In this document: positions 1-5,813 of the stretch, in pieces
How positions within the stretch are numbered: the first letter of the stretch is position 1
Layout: the number at the start of each line of letters is the position of its first letter
Assembly: GCA_021785055.1 (NCBI GenBank)
Contig: JAJYGS010000012.1
Span: 1-12,756 of the forward strand
DNA length: 12,756 nucleotides
Direction of reading: 5' to 3'
Origin: Nitrospirota bacterium
GTDB taxonomy: Bacteria; Nitrospirota; JACRHJ01
Notes under the pieces: generated by a model
The model's database searches: none
Seen by the model: the letters and a program-made list of their open reading frames with translations, nothing else
Told to the model about the DNA's origin: nothing
Made by a program: the position numbers and the translations under genes

Positions 1-2
1 AC

Positions 3-308
3 GGCCTATGCGGCGGCATAGAGGCCGATACGTTCAGAAAGGACTTTAGCGGGATAGACCGCACGGTGCTCGAAGGCGAGGAGGAGGGCTTCGTCAAGAT
101 TCACGTGAAAAAGGGTACGGACAAAATCCTCGGCGCGACGATCGTCGCGAGGAACGCCGGGGACATGATAGCCGAGATTGCGCTCGCCATGAAAAACGGC
201 ATCGGCCTTAAGGGAATCTCCGAGACCGTTCATCCCTACCCCACGCGCGCTGAGGCAATAAAGCGCGCCGCGGACGACTATGCGGCCTTGAAGACGTCGA
301 GGATATAA
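3..308 (+). CDS. MerA/Lpd-like FAD-dependent pyridine nucleotide-disulfide oxidoreductase, C-terminal part (5' end outside window)
   Basis: The reading frame is open from the window edge to TAA at 306-308 and gives about 101 residues of the C-terminal dimerisation domain. Visible hallmarks are KILGATIVARNAGDMIAEIA, the helix LAMKNGIGLKGISETVHPYP and TRAEAIKRAADDY, which match the interface domain of dihydrolipoamide dehydrogenase and mercuric reductase relatives. In this family that domain supplies a residue near the active site of the partner subunit. The HPYPTRAEA stretch aligns with the FPYLT region of true MerA, but the protein ends LKTSRI and lacks MerA's C-terminal Cys-Cys pair. It is therefore probably a MerA-like flavoprotein of uncertain substrate, not a proven mercuric reductase. 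The FAD and NAD domains and the redox-active CxxxxC lie outside the window. Its last 31 bases overlap the end of the next, opposite-strand gene. Confidence 0.85.
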   Translation, partial: GLCGGIEADTFRKDFSGIDRTVLEGEEEGFVKIHVKKGTDKILGATIVARNAGDMIAEIALAMKNGIGLKGISETVHPYPTRAEAIKRAADDYAALKTSRI

Positions 309-955
309 AAAGACGAGGCCGCAATAATGAGCGCGCATGCGGCCCTGAAGAGCTGCACCGGGAGACCCGCGACAGGGTCTACGATAATGCCGCCGAAGAC
401 CGCGTAGAGCATGAAACCCGCCGCCGAGACCGCAAGACCCGTTTCAAGCCTTTTATTGCCGAGAGCCTTCATGTGGCGGGCCAGCCCCAGGAGGGCGACG
501 CCGCTCAACAGCGCGCCAATCGTCCCGAAGCCGTTTCTGGCAATAAGCGCCTCCGCCATCACGTCCCTGACCTTGGCGGCGATGATGACGCAGATATAAG
601 CTATCACAAGGACCGAGGGTATCAGCTGGAGTATATTCTTCTTGCCGCTCTTGTAAGTGAGGAGGTTTATCCCGAACTGGGTAAGGACGACGAACGAGAC
701 GAACATAAGGGCCGGGGACAGGTAATACAGCGCCTTCACCTCGCCGCCGCCGGAGGCATGGATTATAAACCTCACCCAGTCCGTAAGTTCCGCCGCCCCG
801 TGCAATACTCCGAAGATCACAAGCGCATAAAACGTCTTGACGAGGGTAATCGAGGTCGCCTTTCTTATCCCGTGGAACACGACGTATGACATTACAAGAA
901 AGCTTGTACCGTAGATAAAAAATATGTAGAAAAGCGGTTCTCTTAAAAGCGGCAT
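278..955 (-). CDS. Free-standing multi-helix membrane sensor-like protein (about 7 TM)
   Basis: This 225-residue protein is almost wholly membrane-embedded. Hydrophobic segments lie at about 8-28, 41-64, 76-100, 110-127, 143-158, 172-192 and 198-220. From memory, its motifs (FYIFFIYG near the start, FGVLHGAAELTDW at 48-60, GLPVQLFRAACAL at 197-209) resemble the 7-helix N-terminal sensor region of many histidine kinases and diguanylate cyclases in Nitrospirota and deltaproteobacteria. Here no kinase or output domain follows, because the protein ends ILDVFKAA right after the last helix. The start is supported by AGGAGGT 8-9 bases upstream. It lies 17 bases after the small gene at 973-1224, so the two are probably co-transcribed. 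One guess is that it signals through a separate partner. The 3' end overlaps the convergent flavoprotein gene by 31 bases. Ligand unknown. Confidence 0.75.
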   Translation of the reverse strand: MPLLREPLFYIFFIYGTSFLVMSYVVFHGIRKATSITLVKTFYALVIFGVLHGAAELTDWVRFIIHASGGGEVKALYYLSPALMFVSFVVLTQFGINLLTYKSGKKNILQLIPSVLVIAYICVIIAAKVRDVMAEALIARNGFGTIGALLSGVALLGLARHMKALGNKRLETGLAVSAAGFMLYAVFGGIIVDPVAGLPVQLFRAACALIIAASSFYILDVFKAA

Positions 956-972
956 AGCCCGCCACCTCCTTT

Positions 973-1224
973 TCAGGCGCAGTACATGTTAATCAGGCTC
1001 TCCAGTTCGGCCTCTATCCTTCCCGTCTCTTCCTTCGTCGCGAACACGGAAACGGCCTTCAGGATATTTTTCGCCAGAGTCTTGCAGTCGCCGATAGTAA
1101 ACGAGCCTATGTCCTTGTCAAGTTTCGAGGCGCTGTTTTTCAGGATGGAACGCCCTATGATATCGCCTATGGCCCCCTTTATCAGCCCCTCAATCTGCGA
1201 GATAAACTCTTTTTCATTCCGCAT
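973..1224 (-). CDS. Small conserved-looking protein of unknown function (83 aa)
   Basis: I do not recognise this family. The 83-residue product starts MRNEKEFISQIEGLIKGAIG and ends SLINMYCA. It has no signal peptide or membrane helix and is predicted mostly alpha-helical, with amphipathic stretches such as GDIIGRSILKNSASKLDKDI. I place the start at the ATG at 1222-1224 because GAGGTGG precedes it at proper spacing. A longer in-frame start at 1287 would lie on top of the likely promoter at 1277-1306. It lies 17 bases upstream of the membrane sensor-like gene and probably shares its transcript. A cytoplasmic partner or adaptor for that sensor is plausible, from context only. Confidence 0.6.
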   Translation of the reverse strand: MRNEKEFISQIEGLIKGAIGDIIGRSILKNSASKLDKDIGSFTIGDCKTLAKNILKAVSVFATKEETGRIEAELESLINMYCA

Positions 1225-1276
1225 TACCCACCTCGCCTTCCACGCTGAATTACCAGTTATTGTTGGTCCGCTGAAA

Positions 1277-1306
1277 TATTTACTCATAACCGAAGCACAT
1301 AGTCAA
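1277..1306 (-). promoter_or_regulatory. Putative sigma70-like promoter for the 83-aa / membrane sensor pair
   Basis: On the minus strand, TTGACT (1306-1301) is followed after 18 bases by TAAATA (1282-1277). Transcription would begin near 1270, about 45 bases ahead of the ATG at 1224. The -35 box is good and the -10 box is only fair. Confidence 0.45.
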
Positions 1307-1408
1307 GATAAACCTGTATTCACAATTAATGCTTTCGGGAACGACGGACGTGTGGCGTCGCCGTGTCTGCCCTTTCTCTCATCATTGCCACTCCGGCCTC
1401 TCGATGAA

Positions 1409-1483
1409 CCCCCACCCGGCACTACGTGCCACCCTCCCCCGCAGGTGGAGAGGGTAAATGTAGGGGCGCAAGTTGTTGCGCCC
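1409..1483. repeat. Intergenic palindromic repeat units (GGCAC hairpin, GGTGGAGAGGG unit and GGGCGCAA hairpin)
   Basis: Three small structured units follow each other. At 1418-1430, GGCAC-TAC-GTGCC forms a short hairpin inside a CCCCCACCC...GGTGGAGAGGG block ending at 1454. At 1464-1483, GGGCGCAA-gttg-TTGCGCCC forms a perfect 8-bp stem with a 4-base loop. Such units are typical of dispersed non-coding repeats in environmental bacterial genomes. A related block in the opposite orientation sits at 8781-8815. No open reading frame with a ribosome site covers this stretch. Confidence 0.6.
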
Positions 1484-1490
1484 GGCCTCG

Positions 1491-1543
1491 CCTGTCATTC
1501 CGAGCGACTTCACGCCTGTCATTCCGAGCGAAGCCGAGGAATC
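1491..1543. repeat. Tandem TGTCATTCCGAG dispersed repeat (two units)
   Basis: CCTGTCATTCCGAGCGA occurs at 1491-1507 and again at 1515-1531, so the period is 24 bases. The second unit continues as AGCCGAGGAATC to 1543. TGTCATTC...GAATC is a widely seen intergenic repeat in many bacterial genomes. A diverged, inverted copy lies at 8741-8766. Together with the units at 1409-1483 it makes up one compound non-coding element. Confidence 0.7.
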
Positions 1544-1688
1544 CAAAGTTGACCGTCAAAGTCATGTATCGGGACGACAGACAAGATTCACTCCAACCGC
1601 CTCATTCGTTGGCATCCGATTGGTGAAGTTCGTTCTCAGTAGAGTCTACCGATAGCGGCGATAACTGCTTGCAAATCCTAAATTACTT

Positions 1689-1767
1689 CGAAAAATTTCC
1701 GAATTTTTCGCCGGTATCGAAAACGGGGCACAAAATGGCCTCTGCGGGCGGTTTTCGGGGCGAAAAA
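1689..1767. repeat. Nested and competing inverted repeats in the gene-free region
   Basis: CGAAAAATT (1689-1697) pairs perfectly with AATTTTTCG (1702-1710) around a TCCG loop. The same TTTTTCGCC (1704-1712) can instead pair with GGCGAAAAA (1759-1767), enclosing a second stem CGAAAAC (1718-1724) with GTTTTCG (1751-1757). The two folds exclude each other. The region lies just downstream of the pseudouridine synthase stop on the minus strand, so it may be a 3'-end structure or a mobile or dispersed repeat. The stems are too AT-rich for a classical terminator. The surrounding bases 1546-1688 show nothing else I can support. Confidence 0.5.
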
Positions 1768-1783
1768 GGGGGGCGGGGAAGGG

Positions 1784-2515
1784 CTAAAATCCCTCGCCTG
1801 GCGCAAGGAACCTCCACCTCCCCTCGGGCAGGCTCCCAAGCCGGATTTCCCCGATTCTGACACGCTTTAGGCCCTTGACCTTCAGGCCCACCAGCTCGCA
1901 CATCCTGCGTATCTGGCGCTTCTTGCCTTGCTTCAAAATGAACCGGAGCTGGTCGTTGTTCAGCCGCGTAACTATCGCTTTTTTAAGGGGAATTCCATCC
2001 AGAGACAGGCCAAAATTCAGGAGACCCAGGGCGTTTTCGGTAACCTCTCCCTCCACCCGGACGATGTATTCCTTCTCGACCTCCGAGCGCTCCCCGATGA
2101 GCTTTTTCGCCACGCGCCCGTCCTGCGTAAATACGATAAGTCCTTGAGAATCAATGTCAAGTCGGCCCGCGGGCGCGAGGTTTTTCATGTGCGTCGGCGA
2201 GAATTTTATGCCGGATTTATCCCCCTTCGCGCGGTTTGCGGCGGTAATTAAAACGGACGCCGGCTTATAGCCACGCTCCGCCTGGCCGGAGACGTAACCT
2301 ATCGGTTTATTTAGGATAATGGTGGCAAGACCCGTCTGCTCGGCGGCGGCCATTCGGTCGAGAACCACCTCCGAGGACGGGTCCACCTTAATCCCAAGTT
2401 CGCTTACGGCAGAGCCGTTTACGAACACAAGTCCGCGTTCTATAAAGGAATCCGCCTCGCGCCGGGAGCATATCCCGCGCTCGGACATGAGCTTTGAAAG
2501 TCTTATTTTTTCGAT
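1784..2515 (-). CDS. rRNA pseudouridine synthase, RsuA/RluB/RluF family
   Basis: The enzyme isomerises a specific uridine in 16S or 23S rRNA. An N-terminal S4 RNA-binding domain (IRLSKLMSERGICSRREAD, then GLVFVNG, residues about 4-50) is followed by the catalytic domain. That domain carries NKPIGYVSG (about 69-77), the active-site aspartate in APAGRLDIDSQGLIVFTQDG (D120) and the C-terminal GKKRQIRRMCELVGLKV and LKRVRIGEI motifs. The DSQGLI sequence recalls RluF, but the target base cannot be assigned. No ATG, GTG or TTG sits where the S4 domain should begin. The best fit is AUC at 2515-2513, preceded by GGGGGTG and two bases after the FKBP stop, giving 243 residues (normal for the family). 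The next ATG, at 2488, would remove nine S4 residues and has no ribosome site. The gene is co-transcribed with the FKBP gene. Function is sure; the start is not. Confidence 0.88.
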   Translation of the reverse strand: MEKIRLSKLMSERGICSRREADSFIERGLVFVNGSAVSELGIKVDPSSEVVLDRMAAAEQTGLATIILNKPIGYVSGQAERGYKPASVLITAANRAKGDKSGIKFSPTHMKNLAPAGRLDIDSQGLIVFTQDGRVAKKLIGERSEVEKEYIVRVEGEVTENALGLLNFGLSLDGIPLKKAIVTRLNNDQLRFILKQGKKRQIRRMCELVGLKVKGLKRVRIGEIRLGSLPEGRWRFLAPGEGF

Positions 2516-2517
2516 AC

Positions 2518-2928
2518 TTACTTCACCCCCAGAAGCTCTACCTCGAACTTCAGAGTCGCATTCGGCGGGATTACTCCGCCCGCGCCCCGCTCTCCGTAAC
2601 CCAGGCTCGGCGGGATTACAAGCATCCGCGTCCCCCCGACTTTCATGCCGGCGACGCCCTCGTCCCAGCCCTGTATCACCTGGCCCGCGCCGAGCTGGAA
2701 GGTGAAGGGTTCGTTTCTGTCCTTGCTGGAATCGAACTTCTTGCCGTTCATAAGCCACCCGGTATACTGCACCGTGACCGTCTCTCCCGCCTTCGCAACC
2801 GCGCCCGTGCCCACCTTTACGTCATTGATAATTAACCCGTCCTTCATCTTTTTCCCCTTTGCGCATGCCGTCATTGGAATCACCACGACCAGTATGGCCG
2901 CGGCCACAACCGACAAAAGTTTTTTCAT
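2518..2928 (-). CDS. FKBP-type peptidyl-prolyl cis-trans isomerase, exported
   Basis: This 136-residue protein would assist folding of envelope proteins by isomerising Xaa-Pro bonds. Residues 1-22 form a signal peptide (MKKLLSVVAA then AILVVVIPMTAC). Cys22 may be lipidated, although Met at -3 makes the lipobox atypical; cleavage by signal peptidase I after ACA is the alternative. One FKBP domain spans about 30-136. Its pocket residues are visible: Y55 in VQYTGWL, F65-D66 in KKFDSS, F75, V84-I85 and W88 in GQVIQGWDEG, and Y111 in LGYGERG. It ends FEVELLGVK, as is usual. The start is the ATG at 2926-2928 after GAGGAGA; longer in-frame N-termini lack a ribosome site. The stop overlaps the region where the pseudouridine synthase begins, suggesting coupled translation. 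A good promoter lies at 2978-3006. Confidence 0.93.
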   Translation of the reverse strand: MKKLLSVVAAAILVVVIPMTACAKGKKMKDGLIINDVKVGTGAVAKAGETVTVQYTGWLMNGKKFDSSKDRNEPFTFQLGAGQVIQGWDEGVAGMKVGGTRMLVIPPSLGYGERGAGGVIPPNATLKFEVELLGVK

Positions 2929-2977
2929 CCCGTCTCCTCTCTCCTTAAGTGTTATTTGCAACCTTGAGGCCCCATAG

Positions 2978-3006
2978 AGTTTAGTTAATTCCCGGCGGCA
3001 AGTCAA
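2978..3006 (-). promoter_or_regulatory. Putative promoter for the FKBP / pseudouridine synthase unit
   Basis: On the minus strand, TTGACT (3006-3001) and TAAACT (2983-2978) are separated by exactly 17 bases, placing the start of transcription near 2970, about 40 bases before the FKBP ATG. It lies back to back with the cbi promoter. Confidence 0.55.
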
Positions 3007-3013
3007 TTAATTC

Positions 3014-3043
3014 TTGACACGGCGGGGCAAATGGTGCTACGTT
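3014..3043 (+). promoter_or_regulatory. Putative promoter of the cobalt/nickel transport operon
   Basis: A perfect TTGACA (3014-3019) is followed after 18 bases by TACGTT (3038-3043), a weak -10. The A/T run TTTTTTT-AAAAAA follows at about 3042-3054. The short leader (about 35 bases to the ATG at 3084) leaves no room for a cobalamin riboswitch, so any metal control would have to act at the promoter. Confidence 0.45.
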
Positions 3044-3083
3044 TTTTTAAAAAAGTATCACTGGCTTTTAAGGACGAAATCCC

Positions 3084-4937
3084 ATGCACATCCCTGACGG
3101 ATACTTATCTCCACAGACGTTCGTGCCGATGTATGCCGTATCGGCGGGTTTCTGGACGGTGGGCCTGCGCAAGCTTAAGGCGCAGCTTACCGTGAAACAG
3201 GTGCCGTATCTTTCCATGGCCGCCGCGTTTTCATTCCTCATAATGATGTTCAACATACCCATCCCCGGCGGCACGTCCGGGCACGCCGTCGGAGGCGGGA
3301 TTATCGCCATACTCCTTGGGCCGTGGACTGCCGTGATAGCCGTATCCGTCGTCCTGATGATACAGGCGCTGGTCTTCGGGGACGGCGGGATAACCGCCTA
3401 CGGCGCAAACTGCTTCAACATGGCCATCGTCGCGCCGTTTGTAACGTGGTTCATATTCCGGGCCGTAGCCGGAAAGAGGAAGAGAGGTTTCAGGCTTTTG
3501 GCCGGGGCGTTTCTGTCCGGCTGGCTGGGGCTTTCCGCCGCCGCCGCCTGCGCGGGAGTGGAGTTCGGCATCCAGCCGATTATCGCGCACGGGCCGGGCG
3601 GCGCGCCTCTGTACTCCCCATACCCGCTCTCCATTGCCCTGCCTGCGATGTTCTTCGGGCACCTGCTTGTGTTCGGCCCCTTTGAAGGCGTCGTAACGAT
3701 GCTCCTTGTCAAGTATTTCTATGCCACGGACGCCGAATTTGCGGCTGGCGCGCAGACTGCGGGCAAAAGGCGCTGGAAGCTCTGGCTTGCCCTCGCCGCC
3801 GTTGCGGCGCTTACACCGCTCGGAATCATAATCCCGGCGAAGCTGCAAGGCGGCGATGCGTGGGGCGAGTGGGGGGCGGAGGCGCTAAAAAAGATGCTCG
3901 GATATGTCCCGGCGGGATTTCGGGGGCTTCATAACCTCTGGAACCCGCCGATACCCAATTACGGCGCGGGGGCGGCCTCCTCCGACACGGGCGGGTATCT
4001 CGCCTCCGGGTTCACGGGCGCGGTGCTGGCGGTAGGGTTGATATACCTGCTTTCAAAGTTTCTGAAAAAGGGGCATAAGGCGTCCCGGATGTCGTACCTC
4101 GACAAGGGCCTTTCGCACATAGCGAAACTGACTAAGAACTCCTACGTGCAGTGGGAGCTCTCGTCCCGGAAAGGTTTTCTACAGGAGCTCGACGCGCGGG
4201 TGAAGGTGATTTTTACCCTTCTGATGCTCGTTGCGGTAAACGTCAGGAAAGACCTGCCGACGGAGCTGATTATCGCGGCGTTCATTTTTGTCCTCGCCCT
4301 GGCGTCGAAGGCCGGCCTTAAGCTCATATACGCGAGGGTCGCGTTCATCGGGTTCTTCTTCGGCTTCCTCGTCGCCCTGCCGTCCGCGCTTAACATAATC
4401 ACGCCCGGAAGACCGATATTGACACTCATCACCCTCCAGAAGGCTCACTCGTTTTTGACATACAGCATACCGAAGGAAATCGGGATTACGTCCGGCGGTC
4501 TCTTCGGCGTGGCGATGCTCACGATGCGCGTGGCGAACTCCGTGTCGCTTGCGATGCTCGTCCTGTTTACCACGCCCTTTACGGAGATAATGCGCGCGAT
4601 GAAGACCTTCCGCGTGCCGGACTCCGTCCTTGCGGTCGTGAACCTCACTTATAAATATATTTTTATATTCGCCAAGACGGTGGAGGACATGCACCTGGCG
4701 AAGATAAGCAGGACGGCGGGGACGGTGGACGGCTCGGAGGCCAGGCGCTGGGCGGCGGGCCGGATGGGGATTATTTTCAAGAAGACCCAGACCCGCTGCG
4801 ACGAGATATTCAAGGCCATGCTCTCAAGGGGATTCACCGGCGAGATAAGGCTCCGGGGCCGGGGGGCCATGAAAAAGTCCGACTGGGCGGCGCTTTTCGC
4901 GGCATGCGCGGCGGGAATAATTTTGATTGTCGTTTAG
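3084..4937 (+). CDS. cbiMQ: Fused ECF-type cobalt/nickel transporter: CbiM substrate subunit + CbiN/PDGLE-like segment + CbiQ
   Basis: This 617-residue membrane protein combines parts that are normally separate. Residues 1-215 are CbiM/NikM. They start MHIPDGYLSP, where the free N-terminus and His2 bind the metal in known NikM structures, and carry PGGTSGHAVGGG with His67, the matching second ligand. Residues about 228-345 hold two helices flanking a soluble stretch (GDAWGEWGAEALKKMLGYVP), which resembles the CbiN/PDGLE accessory part. Residues about 353-617 are CbiQ, the energy-coupling subunit, including KYIFIFAKTVEDM and the cytoplasmic AMLSRGFTGEIR region, where the ATPase is expected to dock. 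The start is fixed by the obligatory Met-His N-terminus and by AAGGAC upstream. The gene ends nine bases before cbiO. Sequence alone cannot tell Co2+ from Ni2+. Confidence 0.92.
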   Translation: MHIPDGYLSPQTFVPMYAVSAGFWTVGLRKLKAQLTVKQVPYLSMAAAFSFLIMMFNIPIPGGTSGHAVGGGIIAILLGPWTAVIAVSVVLMIQALVFGDGGITAYGANCFNMAIVAPFVTWFIFRAVAGKRKRGFRLLAGAFLSGWLGLSAAAACAGVEFGIQPIIAHGPGGAPLYSPYPLSIALPAMFFGHLLVFGPFEGVVTMLLVKYFYATDAEFAAGAQTAGKRRWKLWLALAAVAALTPLGIIIPAKLQGGDAWGEWGAEALKKMLGYVPAGFRGLHNLWNPPIPNYGAGAASSDTGGYLASGFTGAVLAVGLIYLLSKFLKKGHKASRMSYLDKGLSHIAKLTKNSYVQWELSSRKGFLQELDARVKVIFTLLMLVAVNVRKDLPTELIIAAFIFVLALASKAGLKLIYARVAFIGFFFGFLVALPSALNIITPGRPILTLITLQKAHSFLTYSIPKEIGITSGGLFGVAMLTMRVANSVSLAMLVLFTTPFTEIMRAMKTFRVPDSVLAVVNLTYKYIFIFAKTVEDMHLAKISRTAGTVDGSEARRWAAGRMGIIFKKTQTRCDEIFKAMLSRGFTGEIRLRGRGAMKKSDWAALFAACAAGIILIVV

Positions 4938-4946
4938 AGGAGACAA

Positions 4947-5756
4947 ATGGAGATCGCGGTAAAAGCGGAGAACGTAACCTACAGCTACTACGGCAGGATA
5001 AACGCACTCTCCGGCATAAACATGGAAATCGGACGCGGAGAGCGGCTGGCGATAATAGGCTCCAACGGCAGCGGAAAATCCACGCTCCTCCAGGTCATGG
5101 ACGGCCTGATAAGGCCGGATGCGGGGAAGCTTTTCTATATGGGCCGCGAGGTCAGCCAGGAGACTCTCAAGGAACGCGAGTTTCAGAGGTTCTTCCGGGG
5201 CGGGATGGGATATGTCTTCCAGGACTCGGACGTCCAGCTCTTCTGCCCCACTGTGACAGACGAGATGGTATTCGGCCCGATGCAGCTCGGTCTTACCGAT
5301 GAAGAGTCTCTCTCGCGGGCGCACCGGGTGATGGCGGATCTCGGCATCGAGGGGCTTGGCGACAGGCCGTCGTACATGCTCTCCGGCGGCGAGAAGAAGC
5401 GCGTGGCAATCGGCTCCGTGCTGGTGATGGAGCCGGAGGTGCTGCTGCTCGACGAGCCGACGAACGGGCTGGATCCGAAGTCCCAGATGTTCCTGATAGA
5501 GCTGATGTTCCGGCTTAACGAGGCCGGCAAGACCATCGTCGTGGCGACGCACGACCTGGCCCTTGTGGACGAGCTGAACGGAACGGTCGCCGTGCTCTCA
5601 GAGGAACATAAAATCGAGAAAATCGGCCCGGCGGACGCAGTCCTATCAGACCAGGAACTACTGCTGAAGGTGAACCTCGTGCATGAGCACGTCCATGCGC
5701 ACGGCGACACCACGCATCGGCACGTCCATTCCCACTATCAGTTCCACAGGCATTAA
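4947..5756 (+). CDS. cbiO: Energy-coupling ABC transporter ATPase CbiO/NikO with His-rich tail
   Basis: This 269-residue ATPase powers the CbiMQ importer. It has Walker A GSNGSGKST (38-46), the Q-loop glutamine in VFQDSD (Q92), signature LSGGEKKR (145-152), Walker B VLLLDEPT with catalytic E170, the D-loop GLD and the H-loop THD (H202), so it should be active. It is typical of the CbiO/EcfA family at about 270 residues. The unusual part is the last 24 residues (246-269), ten of them histidine in HxH repeats, ending YQFHRH. This looks like a cytosolic metal-binding or metal-buffering tail and fits nickel or cobalt as cargo. GAGGAG precedes the ATG, nine bases after the cbiMQ stop, so the two genes form an operon. 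Confidence 0.95.
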   Translation: MEIAVKAENVTYSYYGRINALSGINMEIGRGERLAIIGSNGSGKSTLLQVMDGLIRPDAGKLFYMGREVSQETLKEREFQRFFRGGMGYVFQDSDVQLFCPTVTDEMVFGPMQLGLTDEESLSRAHRVMADLGIEGLGDRPSYMLSGGEKKRVAIGSVLVMEPEVLLLDEPTNGLDPKSQMFLIELMFRLNEAGKTIVVATHDLALVDELNGTVAVLSEEHKIEKIGPADAVLSDQELLLKVNLVHEHVHAHGDTTHRHVHSHYQFHRH

Positions 5757-5813
5757 GCGGTTTAAAAAATCCGTTCCGGGTGGTATCATACTTACATACT
5801 TTAAGGAGGCAAA

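Noticed and set aside
3..308. True mercuric reductase (merA)
   Set aside because: The C-terminus lacks the adjacent cysteine pair of MerA and no other mer gene is present; a MerA/Lpd-like flavoprotein is the safer call.
1491..1543. CRISPR-like repeats
   Set aside because: Only two 17-base units with a 7-base spacer, part of a known type of dispersed repeat; no cas genes nearby.
986..1655. Plus-strand open frames across the small gene and the repeat region
   Set aside because: They read antisense to the 83-aa gene and then through repeats; there is no ribosome site and the products look like translated repeat DNA.
2518..2758. Longer N-terminus of the pseudouridine synthase running through the FKBP gene
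   Set aside because: The added residues are arginine- and proline-rich out-of-frame reading of the FKBP domain, with no S4 or signal features and no ribosome site.
2929..3083. Cobalamin riboswitch ahead of the cbi operon
   Set aside because: The whole divergent gap is about 155 bases, shared with the FKBP promoter, and I see no B12-box or suitable long leader.
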